In this document: one piece after another, positions 1 to 9,496 of the stretch
How the letters are laid out: every line of letters begins with the position of its first letter
Numbering within the stretch: position 1 is the first letter of the stretch
Source of the DNA: Lamellibrachia columna
Taxonomy: Eukaryota; Annelida; Polychaeta; Sabellida; Siboglinidae
DNA length: 64,000 nt
Assembly (NCBI GenBank): GCA_963662155.1
Contig: OY759265.1
Location: 38,858,048-38,922,047 of the forward strand
Direction of reading: 5' to 3'
Position numbers and translations under genes: made by a program
The notes under the pieces: model-generated
Seen by the model: the letters and a program-made list of their open reading frames with translations, nothing else
Told to the model about the DNA's origin: nothing
The model's database searches: none

Positions 1-663
1 AAACTTGTGTTATAATGAGTCATGTAACTACGTGGATACACATTAGACAGTCGCACATTAAATATAGTCAAAGTCCGCAGGCTTGTGTTATAATGATTTA
101 TATAACTACGTGGATACGCCTTAGGCAGACGTAATACAATCAACTCTTCATATCTTCTAGAGTAAGATGGAGGAGATGGGATAACATAACGCCTAAGCAG
201 GCGTTAAACAAAATGAAAGCTATTTATATTTGAACATATAGTAATACCTGTGACACACATGAATAATTCACCCCCAACACATTTACTACACCATGTTACC
301 AAATACACCTTAAAACAAGTCCAGTTAGTTAAATTAATATTATTAGTATGTTTTCATATTATGTGTTATACATTCCTGTAAATTGGTTTAGTTATGTGCA
401 ACCAGTGTCTTACTGTACTGCTGGTTGATGCACAATTTGCAGATATTTTCACCATGATAGAGTTGGGAATAAATAAAAATATTACACGAAGAAACGTGTT
501 CTTTCAGATGCCACTATATAACAGTTAGATATAATACATCTATGTTGTCTGATAATTAACTACACTAAAGAACACGACATATTGTATGTGCTCTCTTTCA
601 AATTAATCAACCAATATCAACCTTCATTTGTTAACTCGCTGTGGGTTATTCTGGCATGCTGTC
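1..663. repeat. Duplicated intergenic flank, copy A
   Basis: No gene is visible. By eye this stretch matches 38620-39340 and, more weakly, 61430-62200: shared pieces include the run around 'gtaactacg.ggatacacatta', the 'gaacatatagtaatac' run and 'ttcaccatgat'. It is the outer part of a unit that contains the Tyr-tail exons. A short local tandem repeat is also present, since positions 1-60 and about 80-130 share 'cttgtgttataatga' and 'actacgtggatac'. The Gypsy element at 669 interrupts the copy, which resumes at 4848. Confidence 0.6.
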
Positions 664-668
664 GTATT

Positions 669-822
669 TGTTATAGTGTGTATCAGCTAACAGAGACAAG
701 ACAGTACTCCAATATAAAACAGTCATTGCTTTATTTACGAGCACGCGACACACTACATCAGGTGACATACTTCAGCCCAGGCGTGTGCAAATGATCTGCT
801 CGATCACAACTAAATTATCACA
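669..822 (-). repeat. 3' LTR of the Gypsy element
   Basis: Near-identical to 4704-4842 apart from about 15 extra bases (roughly 772-787) and a few substitutions. The inner edge is followed by the polypurine tract. The LTR is unusually short, about 140-155 bp. Confidence 0.88.
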
Positions 823-838
823 CTTCCTCCTCTCTAAG
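823..838 (-). other. Polypurine tract of the Gypsy element
   Basis: On the minus strand this reads as a run of A and G (AGAGAGGAGGAAG) touching the inner end of the 3' LTR, the expected place for the plus-strand primer. Confidence 0.6.
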
Positions 839-1230
839 AAAACAATATATTCAAAGTTCACAGCTGACAAAACAATCCATTCACTTTCAAAGTAATGTCC
901 AAATGTTCTTATGAAGAGTTCTTGGGGAATATGCTGCGAACTATAAAATCGACTAAGCGACTGATTATTCGGCAATAACACCTTATCTAAAACGACGGAA
1001 TTGGAGGGTAGACTGCCTCCAAATTCCCTGTGAGATCATAGCCCTTATTCTTATTGGCCATCGATGATTGATCTCATTGCTAAATCACTTCACTACATAG
1101 TCGGCTTGCCAAGCTGGTGCTAAGCGACGTCTGCCAGATTTCCTAGCGGGTGTAGTAGCGCCCAGCGTGTCAGTGCTGTGTGGCGACAGTCCCGATACTG
1201 CTTTCTCGCTAGTGCCTGTCATCATTACTC

Positions 1231-1799
1231 TCAATTGTACTCGGTGCTGGCGAAATACTTAGCAACACAGTCGCAGCATGTGCATTTGATGTCGCTGTAG
1301 GAACATCCAGCTCGATGCTCAGTAGCTCGATGCTCAGTAGAAATCGGTGCTTCGTAGCGTTCCTGTACTGCAGTCTCAGCGTCTACCTGATTGCTACGAG
1401 TCGTAGAGACAACTGAACGGGTGTTCGCATGACGCGCACGAACATGATCGACGTGTCTCCGACACTCTCTGCCGTCCCCCAGGACCACTGTGTACGACAC
1501 CGGATCTGTGACGTAACCAACTGTTCCGACCAACCACTTGAGCCCTGGGCCGAAATTCTTGATATACACACTATCTCCAACCTCAAAGTGTCGTTCGTGT
1601 GCCCTGCGGTCATGCGAGTCCACGGTTTTTCTGGCCACTCCCAAGGATGCAGTGGAGAAGCAGGTGGTGACTTGTTATGCAGCTGATATGTGTCACACCT
1701 CTGAACCATCTTCTCCAGGTCTTTGTCCATTCCAGGCCACCAGACATAACTGCTTGTGAGGCCTTTCATTCTGTTGATTCCTGGATGTGCTAGGTGCAA
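1231..1799 (-). pseudogene. Integrase remnant of the Gypsy element (zinc-binding and C-terminal parts only)
   Basis: The frame ending at 1383 carries an integrase zinc-binding segment (HLAHPGINRM, then WWPGMDKDLEKMVQRC). The second cysteine of the usual C-x2-C pair appears as Tyr (CDTYQ). The frame starting at 1644 carries the integrase C-terminal region (RHFEVGDSVYIKNF, then a WLVGTVG segment). Fewer than 100 bases separate the two parts, so the D,D-35-E catalytic core is absent. A frame change also separates this region from the main gag-pol frame. The integrase is non-functional. Confidence 0.8.
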
Positions 1800-4638
1800 A
1801 CTCTGCGTTGTCTTCTCCAGCTGGCCAGCCGCGCATTAGGTATTCACGGACGTGAGCTAGTGTTGGATCGCGACCAGTGTATCGACTGATCTGCTCCGCA
1901 CTCACTGGTGAGCAGTCCAGTTCCTCTATCAACAAAACATGTTCTTCTGGTTCGCTTTTCACGGTAACTGGCAGTGGCAGTCTACTGAGACAATCAGCAT
2001 TGTTGTGACTTTTGCCAGCTTTGTAGTGAATGTTGTATTCATATCCACACAGCGTGACAGCCCGCCGTTGTATGCGTGGTGACGCCGTAGTTGGAACTTG
2101 CTTCAGTTCACCGAAAAGCGACACCAATGGCTTGTGATCCGTAATGATTTCAAACGACCGACCATACAGATGCTTGTGAAACTTCTTCAGTGCAAACATC
2201 ACTGCTGCTCCCTCCTTATCGCGTTGTGAGTAGTTATTTTCTGCAACGTTCAGGGTTCTGGATGCAAATCCCACAGGTCGTTCAGTACCATCTTCCATGA
2301 CGTGCGAGAGCACCACTCCGAGCCCATAATTCGAGGCATCGCACTGCAGCAGTATTCGCTTACTCGGGTCATAGTGTGCTAACACTTTATCCGACAAGAG
2401 GAGTTCTTTCGCTCTTTGGAAACTCCGCTGCTGTTGCGAACCCCAGAACCACTTCTGACCCTTGCACAGCAACTTGTGCAATTGCGCTAGCACAGTCGAT
2501 AAGTTGGCTAGAAATCTACCGTAGTAATTCAGTAGACCTAAGAATGCCTGGAGTTCTAGCACATTCTCCGGAGCCCTCGCTTTCTGGATGGCCTCAACCT
2601 TGTCTTCTATTGGATGCAATCCATGTTGGTCAATCTTGTGACCCAAGTACATCACTTCGTCTGCGAGGAATGTGCACTTTTCTCTCTTGAGCCGCAATCC
2701 TGCTTCTTCTAGTCTACCCAATACCAGATCCAGCGTTTCTAGGTATTTAGCCTTCGTCGCACCCGTCAGGATGATGTCGTCCAAGTATACGGCAACACCT
2801 GGTATATCCTGTAAGATATTTTCCATGGTGCGCTGGAAAATAGCGGGTGCCGAACTAATCCCATATGGGAGACGATTGTAACGGAAAAGTCCTCTGTGGG
2901 TATTCACTATAGCATACTCCTTCGAGTTGTTATACAGTGGAAGTTGCGAGTATGCGTGGCTCAAGTCCAGCTTACTGAACTGCTTTCCACCCGTCAATTT
3001 CTCGCAAAGGTCATCCATGGTTGGAATGTGGTACTGTTTAAGATGTGAGACTCTTTTCACAGTCAACTTGTAGTCACCGCACACCCGTACCTTGCCATCT
3101 GCTTTGAGAACTGGAACTATCGGAGTTGCCCAATCGGAGTACCTCACTGGTTCCATCACGTTTGTCTGCACCAACCGGTCCAACTCTTGCTCCACTTTTT
3201 TTCTCATGGCGTGGGGAACCGGTCTTGCCTTGAAGAACTTGGGTGGTTTTCCCTCATCCACGTGAATCTTTGCGGCAAACCCTTTTAGTGTGCCAAGTTC
3301 TTCCCTGAAGACTTGTGTGTGTTTCTGCAGAACTCCTGCCACAGATACTCTCATGCAGCATAATTTATGCCAATTGAGTTTAATGCGTTCCAACCACTGT
3401 AGACCAAATAGTGCTGCTTTGTCTTTCCCTCTCGTTACTATCAACGGTAGATTTCTCACTTGTTGGTCTTCATACTTCACGGTTACCAGAATCTTCCCGA
3501 CCAATTCAACCGTCTGGTTCTCGTACGTCTTCAGGACAATACCAGCTGGTTTCAGTGGCAGATGACTCAAGTGTTTGTGATACAAGTTCTCCGGAAGCAA
3601 TGACACGTCTGCTGCTGTGTCCAGCTGCATGTCAAAATTGGTGCATTCAATGCACACAGGCACCATGATGCCAGTGCTCTTCAATGCTCCTACAGTATAC
3701 GTGCTGTATACTCCAAAGTGGTTATCATCCCCCTTGGGTGCTTCTTCGGTAACGGCACGAACTCGTGGCTTGCCCTTACATGGTTTCGGTCTTGCGATGT
3801 GGCCCCTTTTTCCACAGCGGAAACATTGTTCTGACTTAAACTTACATGCCTGCGGGGCATGTTTCCCACAACAACGCCAACATTGTTGTCCTGATGTCTG
3901 TTGTTGCTGCTTCCCAGTCATGTCACTATGTTTAGGGTACCTTCCCTCACCTGATTTTGCGGCGAATCTCACTCGATTAACACTTGCACGGGATACAGTG
4001 CCGCCTGTGGCGCACCCTGGCGAATGAAACCGCCTAGCATTTTCTTTCACCATTGTCATGTTCACGGCTACTTCCACAGCCTTCTCAAATGTCAAGCCTG
4101 TCGTGTTGCTTAATTTCTCTTGAACGCTTGCATACTTCTGATTGAACCCTGTTACAAACCTGTCCCTCAACCATCTGTTCAAATCTGGGAAATTTGCATG
4201 AACAGTGAGTTTCTTTATAGCCAAGCTATAGTCCTTTACACTCTCGTCTTCAGCTTGGATTCGTGTCCAAAACTTAAACGACTCTACCATCTCATTTGGG
4301 AGTGGCTCATAGTGGTCTTTCATTTTTTTCAAAAGTTCTGCGAGTGTTTTATCTGCAGGTTTGTCCGGGCTGAATAAGTCTGAGAGAACTTGGAAAATTT
4401 CTTTTCCTACCTCACTCAGAAATATGGCTTTGCGCCTTTCTGCGTTTTCGTCATTTGCCGCTATGTTATTAGCGACCAAGTACAGTTTAAGCCGTTCTTC
4501 GTAAGAAGTCACAGTCTCTGTTTTCGGGTCAGACTTCCCCAAAGTGCCGATGACGCCTGCCATCTTGTTTTCGCGCGAAGTCGATTTACTTTCGAACACC
4601 AAATCGTCTGCGGCCACTCTCAACGTAACGTTTTTCAC
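1693..4638 (-). CDS. Gag-Pol polyprotein of the Gypsy element
   Basis: A single 981-residue frame. Gag-like residues occupy about 1-215, followed by a cysteine/histidine nucleocapsid region with two zinc knuckles (CWRCCGKHAPQAC and CFRCGKRGHIA). A retropepsin-type protease shows the LDTAADVSLLP active-site segment near residue 340. Reverse transcriptase carries KLDLSHAYSQ, RLPYGISSAP and the YLDDIIL catalytic box. RNase H follows, with the LLQCDASNYGLG and ITDHKPL segments. Gag and Pol are fused without a frameshift, as in several Mag-like Gypsy clades. The frame ends at the start of the integrase zinc-binding region, where a frame change begins. Confidence 0.93.
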   Translation of the reverse strand: MKNVTLRVAADDLVFESKSTSRENKMAGVIGTLGKSDPKTETVTSYEERLKLYLVANNIAANDENAERRKAIFLSEVGKEIFQVLSDLFSPDKPADKTLAELLKKMKDHYEPLPNEMVESFKFWTRIQAEDESVKDYSLAIKKLTVHANFPDLNRWLRDRFVTGFNQKYASVQEKLSNTTGLTFEKAVEVAVNMTMVKENARRFHSPGCATGGTVSRASVNRVRFAAKSGEGRYPKHSDMTGKQQQQTSGQQCWRCCGKHAPQACKFKSEQCFRCGKRGHIARPKPCKGKPRVRAVTEEAPKGDDNHFGVYSTYTVGALKSTGIMVPVCIECTNFDMQLDTAADVSLLPENLYHKHLSHLPLKPAGIVLKTYENQTVELVGKILVTVKYEDQQVRNLPLIVTRGKDKAALFGLQWLERIKLNWHKLCCMRVSVAGVLQKHTQVFREELGTLKGFAAKIHVDEGKPPKFFKARPVPHAMRKKVEQELDRLVQTNVMEPVRYSDWATPIVPVLKADGKVRVCGDYKLTVKRVSHLKQYHIPTMDDLCEKLTGGKQFSKLDLSHAYSQLPLYNNSKEYAIVNTHRGLFRYNRLPYGISSAPAIFQRTMENILQDIPGVAVYLDDIILTGATKAKYLETLDLVLGRLEEAGLRLKREKCTFLADEVMYLGHKIDQHGLHPIEDKVEAIQKARAPENVLELQAFLGLLNYYGRFLANLSTVLAQLHKLLCKGQKWFWGSQQQRSFQRAKELLLSDKVLAHYDPSKRILLQCDASNYGLGVVLSHVMEDGTERPVGFASRTLNVAENNYSQRDKEGAAVMFALKKFHKHLYGRSFEIITDHKPLVSLFGELKQVPTTASPRIQRRAVTLCGYEYNIHYKAGKSHNNADCLSRLPLPVTVKSEPEEHVLLIEELDCSPVSAEQISRYTGRDPTLAHVREYLMRGWPAGEDNAEFAPSTSRNQQNERPHKQLCLVAWNGQRPGEDGSEV

Positions 4639-4684
4639 TTACTTAAGCGCCTCAAATTTGTGTCGACTATCTTCAAACATCGTT

Positions 4685-4703
4685 TCAATCCTCGTCGCCA
4701 GAA
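4685..4703 (-). other. Primer-binding-like site of the Gypsy element
   Basis: Directly inside the 5' LTR the minus strand reads TTCTGGCGACGAGGATTG. TGGCGACGAGGA at this position is common in Gypsy elements of invertebrates. I did not match it to a specific tRNA. Confidence 0.55.
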
Positions 4704-4842
4704 TGTTATGGTGTGTATCAGTTAACAGAGACAACACAGTACTCCAATATAAAACAGTCATTGCTTTATTTACGAGCACGCGACACAGACTTCAGCCCAG
4801 GCGTGTGCAAATGATCTACTCGATCACAACTAAATTATCACA
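4704..4842 (-). repeat. 5' LTR of the Gypsy element
   Basis: 139-bp partner of the LTR at 669-822, with the same termini and few differences. It lacks the extra bases found in the other LTR. Confidence 0.88.
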
Positions 4843-4847
4843 GTATT

Positions 4848-6055
4848 GTCTGTCGTATTATATATAATGTTAATCCAGAGTGTTAATTATTATTATTATT
4901 AACGTGCTCAAAACCCTACTACATATGCGAAACTACGCCGCTACTACCTTTGTTTATAACTATTACACAACGTTTACAAGGTACATTTCCTGTAGAAAAT
5001 AACGTGCAACATTCACAGTACAGTGCTAAAATCAGTTTGTGTGAGCGTTTTTCATAAGCGCGCATACGTGTGCAGCTACTTTGAAATGGTGAACAAATGC
5101 ATAAACCACACAAACTAAGCGTATTAACTAATTTTATATTATCTATTAAACCGTCTGCCAGATATTGTTTCACACGGGATACACTTCAGTTAGCCTTACT
5201 GCCAAACTGGGTCTCGTCTAACTTATAAGGAATCTTTTGAATATACGTTTATATAGATTAATGTAGCTGCATCAGCTAAGCAGACGACATGCTAAATGCG
5301 TTTCCAAAGTGTCGGACACCCTCTATATAAGACAGTGGTACATACGTAATGCATGTTTGTTGGGAAACACGTTTTCCTGTTGAAATTCGGACTAATACTA
5401 GGGACTAAACATGCTGAAGCTCTCTGCTAAATAAATACTTCTATTCACTCTCTTATTTAGATGTTGTTGGTCAGTCCTGTCGTTATCAATGACGACGTCT
5501 GCAACACATAAATGCACTGTTGTAATCGGGCTTGAATAATACAATCGAACTGAATACGTCGTTACATATATACGCAGGTCCGTCCTCAGGGTTTTGAAAA
5601 AGGGGTTTCCAGCGTACACAATCAGCTGAGGATTTATGGGTTATTTTCTGAAAACTGTTAGAGTTAAACAACATTTCCCAAACGGGGGATTCGAACCTCG
5701 AACACCCCCACCCCGAATCCCTCTTTATGCCCGCAAGAACCTGCCAACACAGAAAAGGGAGGCTCCAATGTTAAGATCTGAGCGCATTGTTTCATTCTAT
5801 ATGTTAAGTACGGAAACGTTTATTCCAGCGCAGACAGAGATCGATTTGATGACACACCACTGAGCGGATATTGCCAAAGGAAATGCTCTTTCTCATCGAT
5901 GATTTCTACGTTTGAGTTGAGTGTCAGTGCTAGATATCCTGGGATCGATGTTGAATTGGTGTTCGTGTAATGTATGGGGTTTATATTTCCATTCTGGTTT
6001 TGGAAGTTATGATGATACCGGTTGTCTGTTCGTCTGGTAAGGTTACGCATCATTG
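4848..6055 (-). pseudogene. Deleted copy A of the Tyr-tail locus
   Basis: The stretch matches 39350-40830 by eye. A tail exon starts at 5498 on the minus strand after a good acceptor (ttgcag) and begins D-V-V-I-D like the intact 60-nt exon at 40218-40277. After about 15 bases it jumps to sequence equivalent to 39953 and lower. The terminal exon and most of the 60-nt exon are therefore deleted. The remaining frame runs into unrelated residues and stops near 5398. Upstream intron sequence (5520-6055) keeps the same order as in copy B. A B-box-like motif near 5688-5700 is in extra sequence that copy B lacks. Confidence 0.7.
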
Positions 6056-6106
6056 TATATTTATATCCGCTATTGGATAAGGTGTGATTGTCAAGGTGTC
6101 CAACAC

Positions 6107-6520
6107 TCGGGTAAGGGTGGATCTGTTTTAGTACACGTAGGGACAAATAACGTAGAGAGGGAGGGTACAACTGCCATAGTTAGGAAATATAGGCAGTTGG
6201 TCAGAACACTAAAACAGACGCGGGTTGAGCAGGTAATACTGTCAGGGATTTTACCTGTAATGGGCAGGAGGGGTCACAAATATCGAAATTGTCGGGGGAT
6301 GGCAATCAACATGTTAGTCCAGAAGCTATGTAGGGAAGAGGAAGTTGGATTTGTGGATTTATGGGGAAGTTTTGTTGGGAGGGCTGATATGTACATGAAG
6401 GATGGGCTTCATTTAAGTGGAAAAGGGGCGGCAGTATTCGCGGACAAACTTTCAGCAGCAGTAGATAGTGACTTGGGTACAATGACAAATATTTTTGGAA
6501 GTAAACATTCTTTAAACTAG
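6107..6520 (+). CDS. LINE ORF1, C-terminal part of an SGNH/GDSL-esterase-like protein
   Basis: Partial: only the last 137 or so residues of ORF1 remain. The segment keeps the GTNN block, a conserved ILSGILPVMG strand and the C-terminal DGLHLSGKG block, whose D-x-x-H matches block V of SGNH hydrolases. Comparison with 45495-46229 shows that the N-terminal block with the nucleophile (GDSIVR) is lost by truncation. The stop TAG at 6518-6520 is preceded by TTTAAAC (6511-6517). CR1-type LINEs are known to carry esterase-like ORF1 proteins. Their role in transposition is unclear. Confidence 0.8.
   Translation, partial: SGKGGSVLVHVGTNNVEREGTTAIVRKYRQLVRTLKQTRVEQVILSGILPVMGRRGHKYRNCRGMAINMLVQKLCREEEVGFVDLWGSFVGRADMYMKDGLHLSGKGAAVFADKLSAAVDSDLGTMTNIFGSKHSLN
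6511..6517 (+). promoter_or_regulatory. Candidate -1 ribosomal frameshift site (TTTAAAC)
   Basis: In the ORF1 frame the bases read T TTA AAC TAG, the X XXY YYZ arrangement of a strong slippery heptamer directly before the ORF1 stop. A -1 slip continues TTT AAA CTA GAA GTG into the ORF2 frame, which has no ATG upstream of its endonuclease motif. The same heptamer, phase and stop occur at the ORF1 ends of the copies near 45500 and 53355. I did not establish a downstream stimulatory structure. Confidence 0.6.
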
Positions 6521-6522
6521 AA

Positions 6523-9396
6523 GTGCAGGGGGGTTACCTAGAGGTGTCTCAAGCAGAACAAGAGGCCACTAGCACAGATAAATCAATATCAAATCATCCG
6601 AAAAACATCTCTGAAAAAGGTTATAGATGCGTATGTTTAAATGCAAGGAGCATAGTAAATAAGAAAAACGAATTAAACATTATGGTAGAAGATATTGACC
6701 CTCACATAATTGGTATAACTGAATCATGGGCCAACATAGATATAACAGATGCTGAATTAGGACTGGCAGGATATGTAATGTTTAGGAAAGATCGAATAGG
6801 AAGAAGGGGCGGGGGAGTTATTTTATATGTTAAAGAATCTATTCAGGCTTATGAAATAAAACTAGAAAGGGAAGCAGATTGCGATGAAGCTGTTTGGTGC
6901 AAAATTGTTTCAGGAAATTCAAAATTAACTATTGGATTAGTTTACCGAAGTCCAAACATAAACGAAGAGGACAACACAAAAATAAAAAACGCTATAAAGG
7001 AAGTTAGTAAAGGGGAATGTATCATAATGGGAGATTTTAACCATGGACACATACAATGGAATTCTCTAGAGAGCACAGGGATTGAGGACCAACAATTTCT
7101 ATTTTTAATCCAGGATAGCTTTCTTACTCAGCACGTACTAGAACCAACCAGGGGAGAAAATGTATTAGATATAGTTTTGTCATCACAAAAAGAATTAGTG
7201 GACAATGTAACAATATTTGAACCATTGGGTAATAGTGACCATAATCAAATACATTTTTACACCAATGTAAAATCAGAAAGTAAAAATAAGAAAACGTACA
7301 AGAGAAACTTCCACAAAGGTAACTACAAAGATATGAGAAAATACTTAGCAAAGCTAGATTGGAATAACATGCTGATGAATAAGACCGCAATTGAATGTTG
7401 GAATATTCTAAAATATGAAATTGAGAGTATCATCGATAAATTTGTTCCCTTCCAAAAACAAGGAAAACGGTGTAGAAAGAAACACTTGTCAAAAGAGGCT
7501 ATTAGAAAAATAATGCTAAAACAAACTATGTGGAGGGTTTATAGGCGTACCAGAAAGGACGAAGACTATTCAAAATACAAAGAGGCACTTAATGCAGCTA
7601 CAACTGAAATCAGACAATCTAAAAGAAGCTATGAGCAAAAACTAGCATGTAACATAAAAAATGACAGCAAGAGTTTTTATGCATATGTCAGGAGTAAACA
7701 AAACGTACAAGACAAGGTTGGACCTCTAGAAGACAGTGCTGGAAATATAATATCAAAGGGGTTTTTAATGGCGGAAGACCTAAATGGTTACTTCAGTTCA
7801 GTGTTTACCAAAGAAGATATTAGTTCATTACCAGTTGCTGATGCTAAATTTCAGGGGGCTAAATCTGACTATTTAGGTCCGTTAGTTGTAACTCCAGAAT
7901 TGGTAGCTAAGAAAATAAAGGCAATGAAGGATAACAAATCACCGGGAGTGGATGGGATTCCTCCAAAATTACTAATGGAAACAGTAGAACAAATCAATAT
8001 ACCACTTGCAAGAGTATTCAACTTGTCATTAAAAGAGGGAGTTGTTCCGTTTGAATGGAAAGAAGCAAACATCATACCATTATTTAAAAAGGGTTCGAGA
8101 AATAAGTCAGAGAATTACAGACCAGTGAGTTTAACGTCAGTGATTTGTAAATTATTAGAAAGGTTAATTAAAGACCATATGGTGGACTTCCTCGTTAAGC
8201 ATAAATTATTAAATTCATCTCAACATGGATTCCTTAAAGCGAGGTCATGCTTAACAAATATGTTATGTTTTTTGGAAGAAATCACTAAGTGGATAGACGT
8301 GGGATCGCCAGTAGATATTATCTACTTAGATTTTCAGAAAGCTTTTGACAAAGTGCCACATGAAAGATTACTACTTAAATTAAAAGCCCATGGTATCGGG
8401 GATAGCATAACTGACTGGATAGAACAATGGCTGACTGACAGAAGACAACGAGTTGTAGTAGATGGAGAAGTTTCAAATTGGAAATCGGTTTTGAGTGGGG
8501 TACCTCAAGGATCAGTATTAGGACCTATATTATTCTTAATTTATATCAATGACTTGGACGACAGTATAACAAGTAACATACTGAAATTTGCGGATGACAC
8601 AAAACTGTTTAGAAAGGTTAATACTGATGGTGATAAACAACATTTACAAGACGATCTAGACAGATTAGTGAAATGGTCTGAGAAATGGCAGATGCTGTTC
8701 AATTTTGGGAAATGTAAATGCCTACATACAGGACATGGGAACTTGAATGTAAACTATAAAATGGGAGATACTGTTCTGGGTACTACTGTAAAAGAAAAGG
8801 ACTTAGGAGTTACAATAAGCGCTGATATGAAAGTTTCAGAGCAGTGTGGTATTGCAGCTTCAAAGGGTAATCAAATTCTTGGATTGATTAGAAGAAACAT
8901 AACATACAAGGGAAAAAAGTTAATTATACCTCTTTATAAAGCAATAGTTAGACCTCATTTAGAATACTGTATACAAGCATGGAGACCATATCGTAAGAAG
9001 GATATAGATACGCTTGAACGCATACAAAGGAGAGCAACTAAAATGATTCCAGAACTTAGAGACCTTAGTTATGAAGAACGCCTGAAAGAATGTGGTTTAA
9101 CAACTCTAGAGACAAGGCGGTTAAGAGGAGATCAGATTGAAGTTTTTAAGATATTGAATGGGTATGAAAATATTGATAGAAATATGTTTTTCTCACTCAA
9201 GAAGGATAGCAGAACTAGAGGACATGAGGTAAAATTAGTAAAGGATCAATGTAGATTGGACATCAGGAAGCACTCGTTCTCACAGAGGACAATAAATGAA
9301 TGGAACAAATTGTCTACAGATTGTGTAACTGCTAGCAGCGTGAATATGTTTAAAAACAAGGTTGACACATATCTCAGGAGGGCGGGTTATAAGTAG
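6523..9396 (+). CDS. LINE ORF2: APE endonuclease and reverse transcriptase
   Basis: An uninterrupted frame of about 957 codons. The endonuclease shows LNARSI, TESW, GLVYRSP, GDFNHG and SDHN in order (about residues 40-245). Reverse transcriptase follows with NYRPVSLTS, YLDFQKAFDKVPH, GVPQGSVLGPILF and the FADDTKLF catalytic box (about 540-690), then a C-terminal domain ending near VDTYLRRAGYK. The frame is open from 6511, and the first ATG (6682) lies after the first endonuclease motif. Expression therefore probably depends on frameshifting or reinitiation from ORF1. All catalytic motifs are present, so the protein could be functional. Close copies lie at 12985, 42810 and 47638. Confidence 0.93.
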   Translation: MQGGYLEVSQAEQEATSTDKSISNHPKNISEKGYRCVCLNARSIVNKKNELNIMVEDIDPHIIGITESWANIDITDAELGLAGYVMFRKDRIGRRGGGVILYVKESIQAYEIKLEREADCDEAVWCKIVSGNSKLTIGLVYRSPNINEEDNTKIKNAIKEVSKGECIIMGDFNHGHIQWNSLESTGIEDQQFLFLIQDSFLTQHVLEPTRGENVLDIVLSSQKELVDNVTIFEPLGNSDHNQIHFYTNVKSESKNKKTYKRNFHKGNYKDMRKYLAKLDWNNMLMNKTAIECWNILKYEIESIIDKFVPFQKQGKRCRKKHLSKEAIRKIMLKQTMWRVYRRTRKDEDYSKYKEALNAATTEIRQSKRSYEQKLACNIKNDSKSFYAYVRSKQNVQDKVGPLEDSAGNIISKGFLMAEDLNGYFSSVFTKEDISSLPVADAKFQGAKSDYLGPLVVTPELVAKKIKAMKDNKSPGVDGIPPKLLMETVEQINIPLARVFNLSLKEGVVPFEWKEANIIPLFKKGSRNKSENYRPVSLTSVICKLLERLIKDHMVDFLVKHKLLNSSQHGFLKARSCLTNMLCFLEEITKWIDVGSPVDIIYLDFQKAFDKVPHERLLLKLKAHGIGDSITDWIEQWLTDRRQRVVVDGEVSNWKSVLSGVPQGSVLGPILFLIYINDLDDSITSNILKFADDTKLFRKVNTDGDKQHLQDDLDRLVKWSEKWQMLFNFGKCKCLHTGHGNLNVNYKMGDTVLGTTVKEKDLGVTISADMKVSEQCGIAASKGNQILGLIRRNITYKGKKLIIPLYKAIVRPHLEYCIQAWRPYRKKDIDTLERIQRRATKMIPELRDLSYEERLKECGLTTLETRRLRGDQIEVFKILNGYENIDRNMFFSLKKDSRTRGHEVKLVKDQCRLDIRKHSFSQRTINEWNKLSTDCVTASSVNMFKNKVDTYLRRAGYK

Positions 9397-9496
9397 ATGA
9401 ACATTGTTGGACTCTCGATAAGCCAATGGCTTCCTTGTCCACTTGCCATCTGGGCCTTTGGCTTGGATGGCAAATCTTGTTAAATCTTGTTAAAAA

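Larger units (their letters stand above)
669..4842 (-). mobile_element. Ty3/Gypsy-type LTR retrotransposon, minus strand, internally damaged
   Basis: Two short LTRs (669-822 and 4704-4842) begin and end TG...CA as read on the minus strand. They flank a gag-pol reading frame. Both sides carry the same 5-bp flank GTATT (664-668 and 4843-4847), which I read as the target-site duplication. A purine-rich tract lies inside the left LTR and a primer-binding-like site inside the right LTR. The element sits inside the duplicated flank called copy A. The integrase catalytic core is missing, so it is not autonomous. The domain order protease, RT, RNase H, integrase places it in Ty3/Gypsy. Confidence 0.93.
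6107..9496 (+). mobile_element. CR1-like LINE, 5'-truncated but with intact ORF2
   Basis: The copy starts inside ORF1 at about 6107, judged against the longer copy at 42810-46810. It ends with a tail of the 10-mer TTAAATCTTG repeated twice near 9478-9495. It carries the end of an SGNH-esterase-type ORF1 and a full endonuclease-RT ORF2. The CR1/L2/Jockey group is indicated by an APE-type endonuclease, RT boxes such as YLDFQKAFDKVPH and FADDT, and the esterase-type ORF1. The 3' end butts against a minus-strand LINE of a second subfamily. Confidence 0.93.

Noticed and set aside
5398..5619. Functional minus-strand gene
   Set aside because: The frame is created by a deletion that fuses the start of a tail exon to non-coding sequence.
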